Assembly: GCA_035222895.1 (NCBI GenBank)
Contig: JAVYIG010006812.1
Coordinates: 47,474-111,473, forward strand
Source of the DNA: Strongylocentrotus droebachiensis
Lineage: Eukaryota; Echinodermata; Echinoidea; Camarodonta; Strongylocentrotidae
Reading direction: 5' to 3'
DNA length: 64,000 bases
A program made the translations under genes and the position numbers. The notes under the pieces were generated by a model. That model was given only the letters and a program-made list of their open reading frames with translations. It did not search any database and was not told the origin of the DNA. How positions within the stretch are numbered: the first letter of the stretch is position 1; each line of letters opens with the position of its first letter. Shown here piece by piece: positions 1-12,400 of the stretch.

Positions 1-85
1 GCGATTTATAATATGTATGTAATATCAATATCCTTTGAGTGAATGTTTTAAAATGAAACTCGATAAGTGGCTGGTTATTAAGGTT

Positions 86-153
86 GCAGCCAAAAGGGCG
101 TAAACTCATATTCTTGAACACAGAGAATAATGCCCTTTTGGCTCTAAACAGAC
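86..153. repeat. palindromic mini-element, copy 1
   Basis: Imperfect inverted repeat of about 65 bp: the left arm has AGCCAAAAGGGCGTAA, the right arm TAATGCCCTTTTGGCT. It shares the core with copies at 4008, 4187, 37229 and 63327. Confidence 0.6.
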
Positions 154-208
154 AATGAGCCTTGTATTCTAGGTTTCCTTACTTTTGTTAAATCTAAGGA
201 GTACATTT

Positions 209-316
209 GCAGAGCTGCCAACCATTCCGTTTTTGCCGGAATTACTCCGTTTTTTCCTGCCAATTACGGTATTAAGTTTTTTCTTCAAAAAATACGTTTT
301 TTAATAATTTTTTTTT

Positions 317-349
<33 letters not shown>

Positions 350-660
350 TACCACACGTCAAACAACTGCCCTAAAATGGTGATTTGATCACAAATTCAA
401 TAGAAAACTAATTTTAAACATACTAAGAGAAAAATATTCTCCCAAAAAAATGAAATGCCGAATAAAAACCAAAATAACCATCAAAAAAATTACCTGCTCG
501 TATGGAAAAATCAGCATGATGAATGAAAATTTCTGCATTGGAAGTGTGTCGCGCGTGGTTGTAAGTTTCGTTTTTATGAATTCCTTTTTTTTTTGCTTGA
601 AATTCCTTTTTTTTGCCATCATGATTCCTTTTTTTGGTCGCACAAGGTTGGCAGCTCTGC
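209..660. mobile_element. MITE with 15-bp TIRs and ATTT duplication
   Basis: Begins GCAGAGCTGCCAACC and ends with its exact reverse complement. ATTT flanks both ends (205-208 and 661-664), consistent with a 4-bp target-site duplication. The interior is very T-rich (a long T run at 320-346), with no coding potential. Confidence 0.7.
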
Positions 661-881
661 ATTTGAGGGTATTTTCAAAACCAGAGAATCCTTATGTATC
701 TCTTAATTAAATAATTTTCACAGTTTTTTAATTTGTTCAAAAAGAGGGAATCATTTGTCTTGAACTTTAGTAGTTGGTGTTGAGCCCCGTCAAACGTTGG
801 CACAATCATAATGGGATTCTGTCCAATAATTTTCTAGTAATTCGAAAGTGATATCCCGTTCGATGCTCTGGGAGGTTCATC

Positions 882-1235
882 TTAAAGTGACTCCGTAACA
901 TTGCCTCAGATTCTGAAACAAAATCCTGGATTTAGCTCATGCTGCAATCATAATTATAAATCTTGAGGTCAGTCAGGAATTCCATGACTTTTACAAGCCT
1001 ATCGCCTGTCTGATTATCAAGATATTTATGATTGGAAATCGAAATTTCAAAAAACATTTTCCCCAACGGTTTTTATAACACTACAGTCTATTGGGGAAAA
1101 TGAGTATGGTAAAACTGGTCACTCAAAGATTTTTACTTTTTTGAAGCACTTCATGATAATTTTGAAGCGGATTTCTTTTAGGGCTTCAATATCACACCAT
1201 ATCACAGACTTAACATCGTCAAATGATGCCTTTAA
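882..1235 (+). mobile_element. TTAA-flanked MITE family B, copy 1
   Basis: About 354 bp flanked by TTAA at both ends. The body matches 62329-62713 in the opposite orientation over almost its full length (for example the shared CAGTCTATTGGGGAAAA near 1085 and its complement near 62500). Imperfect terminal inverted repeats begin AGTGACTCCGTAAC. Confidence 0.65.
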
Positions 1236-2100
1236 GTTGAATTAATCCAATCATTTCAGGACATAAATCATTGCCTTCACTCCATACCAATCAGACCACA
1301 TCAATCAAGGATCAGGTTATTAGAATCTGAAAGCCAGAAGGGTACAAGAAACAACTCCTTTACTAAGCAGTTTCTATATCGAGTCATTCTTTTAGGAATG
1401 TACCAAAGCTTCCTGAACATAATCCCTTTCGTTTCATCTTCTCATTGAAGGGTTAAATGCTGAATAATTATATCTCATCATAGAACTTTTGTGAATTGTT
1501 AATGATGTTTTTTTTTCATGATGAGAAACTTACAAGAATTGCCAAAATTGTAATTTTTAAAAATTTGCAAATCTCACCAACTTTTTAAAGTCTGTGAACA
1601 TTTCATGGACGTGAAAGTCTCGGGTGTTTACAGTACTAGAACCTTGATACACCCAGTTCATGCACCCAACTTTTGATCAGTTGGTCAGTTTATTTTTGAA
1701 AGGGAGCGTACTTTATCAGGCTGGGAACACTCTCTTGAAACCAGCCAATTACTGAACTATCATTTTACTCTTTTCAGTTAAATTCTGTTGGCATAGTTTC
1801 ATATTGATAGTGTGTTAACATCAGCAGTAGATATTACCGTCATTGATAAAGGCTTTTTGTCAAACATTTGCAATTATATATAAATCATATAGAATATCAG
1901 AATTATTGATATCATTGATTTTTTGTTGCAGTGTAAAAGCAGCTAGTTTTATGATGGAAATGTTATTTTAACATGGTTTCCATCATCATCCATTGAAGTT
2001 TTTGTACTCTTTTTTTTAAAAACTGTACTCTAAACTATGTAAATTATTCTATCAAATACTAACTCTCTATGTTTTCTCTTATCCTATTTATTTATTTCAG

Positions 2101-2186
2101 AATTCCGCCTTTGAGGAGGTGGATAAAGGGCAGCCCTGTTTGAGCTGTGGAGATAAGTGCCTAGGATTTGTGCCACATAAATGGAG
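2101..2186 (+). CDS. Lmpt: Lmpt-like exon: Cys-rich segment before PET
   Basis: Exon of 86 nt between a pyrimidine-rich TTTATTTCAG acceptor and a GGTGAG donor, entered in phase 0 and left two bases into a codon. It encodes about 28 residues with the pattern C-x2-C-x3-C (CLSCGDKC) followed by a Phe-x-Pro-His-x-Trp motif. This matches the cysteine-rich stretch that precedes the PET domain in testin and Limpet proteins. Its frame continues exactly into the exon at 26421 across a 24.2-kb intron. No methionine occurs in this exon, so translation starts further upstream, outside the window. Confidence 0.8.
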
Positions 2187-5100
2187 GTGAGATTTCTATA
2201 ATAGCCAATAAATTCATTGAATGACAGACGAGATACAAATTGGATTCAAATTCTTCAATTTGCTTTGGTTGCTTGTAGCATTGTATTGTTTTTTTTTATA
2301 CAGTTGAACCTCACAAAAATTTGTTTATTCAGCAATATAAGGAAACAAATAATCAAGAAAAGTTCCCAAGGTTACTTTCTTCATGATGTTACCAATCCTT
2401 TTTGTTATATGTTTTTACTGATTTACAATGTGTCTATAATTTCTTCTTTAGGATGCAATATATTGAGGAATTGCTAGATTCCTGTAAGGAATTGAATAGC
2501 TACATCTTTGAGATAATCTTCAATATTTATTTTATTTTTACAGCAGAGTGATGGCATTTAAAGTCAGTCCTCCGAAGAAACTTAAAATTGGCCTTTTTAA
2601 TTTTCAAAAATAGTAACTGCGCATTCTTGATTCAAAATATACAATCAGCTAGCAATACATCAAAGTTGATAGAGTGATTTGATATTATAATCAAAAGGCC
2701 TTCCATCAACTATTCTTCGGATCAAAGCTATTGGCCCAAATTCACAAAGGAGATTTAGATTTGACCCATGGTTTAAACCCTCATTTACATTACCCATAGT
2801 TTAAAATAAGCGCAAATAAAGCGCAAAATAAGCGCGACACAAGTCAGAGGTCCAATATTAGACGCGCGCAAGCCAAGGTACGCTTATTTTGCGCTAATTT
2901 TCAAATCATGGGTTATGTAAATGAGGGTTTAAACCATAGGTTAAATCTAAACCTCCTTTGTGAATTTGGGCTAAAATGTTTTGCATGCACATAACACAAA
3001 TCATTCACATATCTGTAAGGAACTTTATAGTCTAGAGATGAATGATTACCAATAGACTATAGTGGAGGAGAAAGCATTCTGGTCCCTTTAGGGGTGCATT
3101 CCAGTCACAGAGGGGTTCCCATAGAGGGGGACCAGGTGAGAGATATGGGGTCAAAGGTCGCAGTATACCTGTGTTATTGGACTATTTATCTGTATATTCA
3201 TGATGGTTATGAAGATGATTTGTCTAGGACACTAGTCATAATTGTGGTACTGTTGGTGCTTGTTCTGGGAAACATTGATTAATCACACAAAAGAAAAGAG
3301 GATGATTGACAATAATTGAAGAAGATAAGAATTTAAAAAACAACATTGATTTTATCTTATTTTATTCTTTCATTCTACAACATACATTTCAAACTGTTAG
3401 TTATAATAACTATTGAAATTGGTCATGAATTAGATCTCTGTTAGCATTTTATTCCTAGTCCAAATTCAATCAATGTTTGAACTTTGAACCGAAGCTCACA
3501 CACATTTTATCTGTGAAATTCCTTTGAAATTGTAATTTTTAGAAAGTGCTGTGAAAGTTTCTGGATTTTCTTAAGGTACATTCAGTTTATGTCACCCTCA
3601 AATAATATTGAGTAGAGCTATTTAATTTGGAATTTCTGCTCAAAATGCTTGTTATTGGTCTTTAGCTGACAGCTGTGTGTGGGGGTGGGGTATAGGTCAA
3701 AGGAGTGACTATCTGTGTGACATTAAATGATCAATTTGGCAAATTACAAAATCAGCCAATATTGCCCTCTGCTGAGAAAGCTAGATTTAGAGAGCTTATC
3801 CATTACAATCCACTGTGGATTGATTGTCTTATAGTCGTGCAGTCAGATTGAAGGTCTCAAGGTGAAGGGTATATCGCAAGCTTACAATCCTGAACAAATG
3901 GTCTAAAAGTACATCTTTTAGGCTCATCTTATTCACCATCACATCAGTTGTCATGGTTAATCTTCTGCTTACGTCACAAGTACAGGGTATATCAACAAAT
4001 AGTCATCTGTTTAGAGCCAGAAGGTAATTAATTATTATACTTTCACACAGCATTAATGCCCTTCTAGCCCCAAAGAGATGGAATGTTTGAATAACTCCCC
4101 TCATTGAGCATGCTGACATGAGAAGAAGATTTTGGATAGCCAAGTGAAGGCAAAAGCAAATAGTAGTCTTACTTCTTTCTTTAGAACAAGAAGGGCATTA
4201 GGTCTGTTGATGCCCTTCTAGCTCCCAGCAGATGGTATTTAAGAAGTAAACCTTGATGCTTGATGCAGAATTCTTCTCCTGAAGTTTTGCAAAGCAACGT
4301 AGAGAATTCACGGCTTTTATGAATTTGACACCTACGTTGGACATGGAAGCAACATAACCAATATTCAAATCTCATTATTCTTGGCCTGTTCCCATCATGG
4401 TTTTGTGAAAATACAGACATTCACCAGTTGGTTGCTCTAACATAATATTTGTTTTTCATCTAACCTATTCCATCCACCTCATATTTTTTCTCCCTCATTT
4501 TCTCTCTCTCTCTCTCTCTCTCCCTCCACCACCACTTCTTTTTCTTATCAAACTTACAATTTCGATGTCTTCAAACGGGTTATTTGTTTTTGTTTTTATT
4601 CAATTTTCTTCTGCAATTTCCCTTATTTACAGTATATTCTTGACCACCCACTCTGTTCATTTAACACACTTACCTTCTAAATTGAGTGATATTAGACTGT
4701 AGCCTGTTCAAACTCTCTTGTCTTGAGATGGAAACTGTTCACAACTTTAAATCCTTCATTCTGTTTGAAGCATTGCTGATAATCATTAAGCGATCAGTCC
4801 TTGCTAAAATCAAACGAAAATCAAAAGAATTTTGATGGTGGGTGTGAATGTGTGTAGGTTTGATACCACTGTTCGCAATGAACTTGTTTATGATATTGTA
4901 ATAAGTTTGTCATCCATACATCTAGTCTGTTTAATGAAATCAACAGTCTCTATCAGTGGCAGATCCAAAATCCTCTATATGAGATGGGATGGGGCAGTTC
5001 CATATGACTAAAAAGAATTGCTGATAAGGCCAAAGAAAAACCCCACCTCCATAACATTGTCACTGAAGGAGAGGGGGGGGGGGGGGGACAGATTCATCAA

Positions 5101-6467
5101 ATATTTATTTAAGGCAACCAAAGACAATAAAAACAAAAGGAAGATTATTGATTTTTCAGATGTGGTTTACCATTTACTGCATGAATAAGACATAAGATTA
5201 ATTATTTTGTTAATGCATTCTTTCTTCATCAAGATGATCCTCTTTGGTCACCCCTTGAGTGACAACTTGTACAGTATGTACTTTTGGGAGCATAATCATA
5301 TTTTTTATTGAAAGAAAGTATGAAAGTGATATGTATAATCTTATGAATTCATAGATCTAACTATAAGTCAGAGTAGCATTTATCTGCATCCTCTTTTCAG
5401 AATCCTTTTTTTTTTGTTTTCTTTCCTTCAAGTATCAAGGAAAGTAGTAGGAGTCACAAGGTATCTGTTCCCCAATCAAAACTGATGTCTGTTTCACCAA
5501 CATGATGTGACAGCCCCATTTTGGCAGGTCGTGCCGCCGCAAATATTTATCCAATTATGGGATAAACGATGGGATTTTATTGAATTCTCAAAATGCTCTC
5601 CAGACCCTGCAATATAAAAATGTGAGATTTGGGGGGAAGTAATGAGAATTTGATGAGAGTCGTGAAATCAATAGAGTCTTGAAATTTACTTGTTGCAGAA
5701 TTGACTGGAGTCAGTGGGTAGCGAGCTATGGTGAAGTCAGTGTTTGACTTGTTGACATCAGAACAGCTTTTGTGATTTCTTAAGATTTATGTGGAAGGTT
5801 ATTTATCAAATGGTTAATAGCAGAAACCCATGAAATTGGGATATGATTAGTGATTATTGATATATTAAACAGAGTGAATAGGCAAAAAATAGTATTAAAA
5901 AAACAAATTCTGCACAGTGAAGCTCACCATTTTTATTCTTCTGATTAAGTATGAAAAATAATATTAATACAGAATACACTCTTTCAAGGTTACAGGAGTG
6001 CTCATGCGCCGACATGGGCACCATTTTAAATTGTGAGTAAATATTGAGAGATGCCTTTATTTCATGCAGCATGCAAAGCGCATGTTTCTATATGATGTGA
6101 GCGCACAGTGCAGGCAGTGATGCAACAATACATATGGTATGCGTCTGAAAACATTGATTACGCAATGTTTACTCGCAAATTAAAAATGGCGGTCTTAACC
6201 GTGAAGGGGTGTATTATGAAATAGGCATCACTCCTGATGTTGACTTATTACTTAAACTATTTTTAGAAATGGGAGTGGGAGGACTGCAGCACAAGATAAA
6301 GGAAGAAAAGCAAAAATATCTTTCCTGTCAAACACAATATCACATCTGTAGTATATCATTTGTTCAATCTTTAGCTCTCATTAGCAGAATTTAAAGGACA
6401 ATATTGATACAATGAAACATTTAGTGAGAGAATTTCTGAGGGAATTTATTTCTTCATACAAACAGAG

Positions 6468-6498
<31 letters not shown>

Positions 6499-9400
6499 CT
6501 GCTCGCCAGCACTTAAAGAATGTGTATTAACTATCACACCATATCCCACAACTCTGGATAGGAGAGTAGAGAAATCTACTTCAATTTGACATTTGAACAA
6601 ATTTACCAGGATTTCACCCATTACTTTCATGGCTTTACATAAACAAGTCCCTCTGTTCATCATCTCAATCTCATTCCAGATTTTTTTGTTTTTTGTTGGT
6701 TGAAATAAATCTTTATTCAGATAAAATCACGGATAACATCGTAGTACATAAATATTCATTACAAAGCACTTAATCACATGTTTAAATGAGATCAAATCAA
6801 ATTATACATCTCTATTTTAATACTTGATAGCAGATTGTAAATCGGTAATTGTCTTCTTCCACTTTAATATTCAAATCTGTTGTCTTAGTTTTTTTTTCCT
6901 CTACTTCTATTTTGTATTTTAGCATAAACAATAAATATTTGCTTATTATTCTCGTTACTACATTTTTATTAAATTGTTTTCCAACGCTCGCTTTATAGAT
7001 TGCAAACAAAGCATAATGAAGTATTAAATCAATATCTGTAACATTTTCTTTTGCGTCATGAAAACCATATACAACACAAATGGGTGAGAATTTAAAAATT
7101 TTACAGAAGGAGTTATATAATAATATTTCAATAACATTCCAAAATCGGTAAATACTTTCGCATTGAAAAAATACATTTCTAATAGTACCATATTTTTTAC
7201 AGTAATAACACAAATTGTTTTCTTTGATTTTCCATTTGAATAAATCAACAGGTGTTGGTAAGATATTATACATAAATTTAGAGTTGAATTGTATCAAATA
7301 ATTATCACAAGCATTTTTCAATTTAAATAACCATAAAGAATCCCACTTAAAAGAAAAATTTGTCTGTAAGGTTTTGTTCCAGTAGTCTACCGCCCTAGAT
7401 GGTTTTTTGAATTAATTTTATGAGTTCCGTATATATTTTTTCACAGTAATAGAGTGTATTGATAATTCAAAACTATTCAAATTCAAATTAGAGTATATCA
7501 CTGATTTACGTTTGTAATCGTTAAAATCATAAAATCATTCCAGATAAAACACCAACTCCATATTGTTGCTATGAAAACACTTAACTGAGTTGGATGACCT
7601 ATAGTCTTTATCAGTAATGCTTCATATTTATGACTCTTATATTTCAATTGCTTTATGAATTAAGATAACGTCCAATAGCTTTCATAGTATTTGTATGTCA
7701 ATATTGATTGTCAATACCATAGCAATGATGAAGGTCAGAGTCTGTATAGTTTTTCCAAGAGCATCATCTGTTGATAGAGCTTTTGCAAATGATGGCTGTT
7801 TTGGGAACATGATATTAGTTGATGGTGATGATATCAACAACTTTAAAATCCTATAAGAGAAAGATAAAGAGGCAGATAGAGAGAGGGGAGGAAGGGAGAG
7901 AGAGAGACAGAGAGAGTGAGTGGGAGATGTGACAGGGGGGGGGGGTATGGGAGAGACAAAGAAGAAACATTTAAGATGCAGAAGGACAGAAATACAGATA
8001 GAGAGATCAAAAGAGAGATATAGATGTAGAAAAGAAAAGAATGGGTGAAATTTTCTGGGGATCTTCATTTTTCTGCAATTGAAAATAAAGTATTAGTATT
8101 GTAGTGTTTTCACCAATATAGTGGAGGATTGTGACTTGAAAGCAACATAATCACCTCACATCTACTGTAGATATTGATAGGGTAGATTTGCTTATTGTGT
8201 GTGTTTTGACCACCTTCTTCCTGTATAGTTCTTAGATGAACTTTGTCAAGTGAAACTCAAGTTAGATTCCCATGGATTATCTTCTTCCGTCTTTATGAGT
8301 GGCATAATTGCAATCAAGATTATCAACTGGCTTGTAATATTTCTGTTTCTAGTCTGACCCTATTTGCTTAATACCTACTTTACACTATATAGACCGTGGG
8401 CCGAGCGCGATTTTAGGGCTTAGTTTTCTTTTTTTGGACTGACTTTGTGGTACATAGTTTTCGGTAACCAGAAATTAGGATAAAAATACACAGATCCCAA
8501 ATCAGCTTATTCCTACGACTGAATCTTTGCCGTTCGTATAATACATCATTTTAATTGACAAGTAATTTAAGAGAAGTGGGCGAGAACGAGACTGCCAACT
8601 CTCCGTTCGTACACGTGTATAAACTCACCGTGCGACGAGAGTTAAACAGCACATTCTCCGTCTCCGTCGTACGAAGAAATTATGTAATCCATTCGAATAT
8701 TACCCAAAGCTAATCACATTTGCTGATGTAAATAATATGATTTTGCAAATATGAACTGCTAAAATTAATGAAAACCTCGTCAGGGTGAAAATATTTCGAA
8801 AATGGGCGGTCATAGCGGGTCATAGCTACCATGAAACAGACGAGAAATAGCGCGTTGCCAATTTGATATTATTGTAAGGATCGTATGCAATTCTCTTGAA
8901 TGTACGTACATGTACACTGATCTGTGTAGAGATCAGTGGCTCCGTACCGACAAGATTCGAGTAATTTTTGTGTAATTAGAACTTTTTATGAAAACATTTC
9001 TTGTATTAGCAATGCAATGGTAGTTTAAGAATATGCCTACAGAATTAGAGTCCCTAAATATTCATTGTAATTATAAAAAAAGATATATGTCTTTTTTTTA
9101 TTTCCAGTCCTGAAGTAGTTTTTACATGTACTCGCTTAATAATAGGGTAAACGGGGATGTGGGTTATTTTTCTTCCTGAAGGAAGAAATATGACAATGTT
9201 TATTCAAAATTACACTGCATTCACTGGCTTAAAAATTGATAACAAATACATGCTGAGGTATATATGTGAAGTGTACAGAATGATGATGTATAATTTTATG
9301 TCGTCTGGATTTTGAAATCATGCGATGTTGTTATAGTTCGTTTTGTTATGTTTTGATGAACGGAATGCCCAACTACATTTATGTGTGAAGAACCATTTAC

Positions 9401-12400
9401 TGGATGAGAATGTGAAATGAAACATAAATGTCTGTATGCAAAAGATTCCACTTAACCAAAAATAAATAAATGTACTTGTATATATGAGACATTCATTTGA
9501 AGAAAATCCTCCTCCAAAGGGATGGGCCGGGAAAATTCATTAAACACCTGAAAAGGCCAAGGACCCGTTTATGTCGTGCTTATCCTCGATGTTTTCGGCT
9601 TGCTCGTCAGTGAATTTCTTCGATGCCTCTCCCGCTCCTCTCCCGCTCCCCCCCCCCCCCCCCCTTGGATCCACAGCTTCCAAATGATAAATTTATTGAA
9701 GTGTATATTCATTGAAGTGTTTCGGAAGTGATCCATATTCCATTTCAGGAAAGTAAAAAGAAAAACAAAATGGGTAGAACTAAAATGTTTTTTGGTGACA
9801 TGTGACAATTTATTTCTTCAATCATTATTTTATTCATGTTCATCTTTAATAAATTCATTGGTTTCTTCCTTTATAAAATATTTCATTTTTGGTTAACAAA
9901 TTATGCCATGGGGGGGGGGGGGGGGGATACTCACATTTGGTTCCGACTGGGGTGTGCCGCTAACAACTGACACCTTGTCACCATTTGTTTAGTAAAAAAT
10001 GTATAAGTCCTGACAAAATGTATAAGGCCGACAACTGACCCGTACCATACTCTCTTTAAAAAAAGAGTGAATTTTCACTCTATTTTCACTTTCTTGGGAG
10101 TGACGTCCGTGATCACTTGTTTAGGAGTGAAAATCAATTGATTTTAGAGTGCTCTCTAAGAAGAAAAGAGTGAATGTTCACTCTATTTTCACTACATTTT
10201 CACTCTCCAGAGGAGTGACGTCCGTGATTTTGAAAATTCACTCTTTTTTTTAAGAGAGTATATAATGGTCATAATTAGGCAGAAAGGGGCCATTATTTAA
10301 AAGGTTTTTTTGTATACTCCAGCGAAAAAATGAGCTAAAATATCCGATCTGAATTAGGCCTACAAAACCCTAACCCTTGTCAAAGGATTTTTTGTGAAAA
10401 AATCACGCATTCCGGTGGCACATGATTCCCGTCCCGAATCCCCGTAAAACTTTATAATATATATTTATTTATATTCATTTATTTTTGGTTAAGTGGACTG
10501 CTTCACATATCGACATTTATCTTTCATTTCACATTCTCATCCAGTAAATGGTTCTTCGCACATACATGTATAGATGGGCATTCAGTTCATCAAAACATAA
10601 CAAAACTAACAGAAAATATGCTCTAAAATCTGTTTATTTTACTTATTAAACAATATTATTGAGTGTTTCTTGTAAGTATCGGCTTCTGGTATACAGATCT
10701 GACAGGAAGAGGGGGAAAAGGATATAAAACCTTGTCACCATTTGTTTAGTCAGAAATGTATAAGTCCTGACAAATAAAATGTCTGTAAACCATTGTATGA
10801 AAAAATTCTGTATAACTATAATAACATCACATGATTTCAAAATCCAGACGACATAAAATTATACATCATCATTCTGTACACTTCACAAATATACCTCAGC
10901 ATGTATTTGTTATCAATTTTTAAGCCAGTGAATGCAGTGTAATTTTGAATAAACATTGTCATACTTCTTCCTCCAGGAAGAAAAATAACCCACATCCCCG
11001 TATACCCTATTATTAAGCGAGTACTCCGCCCCCCAAAAAAATATAAAAAAATAAATAAATAAATAAATACAAAAAATCAAACATTTGAAAACATGTAAAA
11101 ACTACTTCAGGACTGGAAATAAAATTACAATGAAAATTTAGGGACTCTAATACTGTAGGCATATTCTTAAACTACCATTGCATTGCTAATACAAGAAATG
11201 TTTTCATAAAAAGTTCTAATTACACAAAAATTACTCGAGTCTTGTCGGTACGGAGCCACTGATCTCTACACAGATCAGTGTACATGTACGTACATTCAAG
11301 AGAATTGCATACGATCCTTACAATAATATCAAATTGGCAACGCGCTATTTCTCGTCTGTTTCATGGTAGCTGTGACCCGCTATGACCGCCTATTTTCGAA
11401 ATATTTTCACCCTGACGAGGTTTTCATTAGTTTTAGCAGTTCATATTTGCAAAATCATATTATTTACATCAGCAAATGTGATTAGCTTTGGGAAATATTC
11501 GAATAGATTACATAATTTCTTCGTACGATGGAGACGGAGATTGTGCTGTTTCACTCTCGTCGCACGGTGAGTTTATACACGTGTACGAACGGAGAGTTGG
11601 CGGTCTCGTTCACGCCCATTTCTCTTAAATAACTTGTCAATTAAAATGATGTATTATACGAACGGCAAAGATTCAGTCGTAGGAATAAGCTGATTTGGGT
11701 TCTGTGTATTTTTATCATTTTATTAACATTATCTAAATCTTGGACCAGTAATCTATGCAACGGACTGGAAGAAAAATCGCGCTCGGCCCACGGTCTAATA
11801 AAGGATATACTAAAAAACGTAAAAGCTCAGTCAATTAGTGAAAGATCAGAGATCAAACCAGTGGATATTTATCTTTTAAAGTCTGTATGTGAGTTTGGAG
11901 AAGGGAGTTGCAAGGTGAGCTTACTAAACATAGAAGATGCAGCGTTCAACAAAAATAAAACTTATCAAAATCTTAAAGACATTCTTCATCACTTCACCTT
12001 TGAACTCATTACTTCACCTTTGAACTCATTACTTCACCTTTGACCTCATTGGTTTGACCTATTTAATCCTCCTAAGAAATCATAGAGATGACCTGGTTGC
12101 GATCTCTGCAGGGGCCGGGATGAAGATGTCCTGCTCCCTGTAATATGCTGAGATTGGATCACGATATCGACTTGCTCCCTCCCCTCTTGGTCATCCCATT
12201 GTCATAGAAACGGACCACCTGGTCACTGCGAAGTGTCATGTGATATGAGTCCAATCAATGGAATTGGAGTAAGATGGATGCAAACATGAGAGATCATTGA
12301 CATGAATATTCATGAGCCGTGAAATTCTAGCTTCTAATGGGGTGAATGCAACTGTGATTCTGAAGACACAACTTCATTATCTCAGACATAATTGTGGAAC

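Larger units (their letters stand above)
1..2100 (+). other. Lmpt: intron sequence upstream of first visible exon
   Basis: No exon is recognised. The stretch ends in the acceptor used at 2101, so at least its right end is intron. It holds a palindromic mini-element (86-153), a MITE (209-660) with a T-rich interior and a TTAA-flanked MITE (882-1235). The short open frames at 389-710 lie inside the MITE and are not genes. Confidence 0.6.
8390..11797. mobile_element. 3.4-kb foldback element (arms >1 kb, ~1-kb loop)
   Basis: The left arm (about 8390-9475) and right arm (about 10468-11797) are inverted copies. Outer ends read AGACCGTGGGCCGAGCGCGA and its complement TCGCGCTCGGCCCACGGTCT. Matching landmarks include TTCGTACACGTGTATAAACT (left, near 8610) with its complement near 11570, and ATGTACACTGATCTGTGTAG (left, near 8910) with its complement near 11270. 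The right arm is longer because of about 190 bp extra near 10610-10810 and an A-rich insert near 11020-11090. No transposase frame was seen. This resembles a foldback transposon or a DNA element with giant terminal inverted repeats. Confidence 0.8.

Noticed and set aside
4951-5090. CAGTGGCAGATCCA near a G run, resembling hAT-type element ends
   Set aside because: Only one end recognisable; no matching second end or target duplication found.
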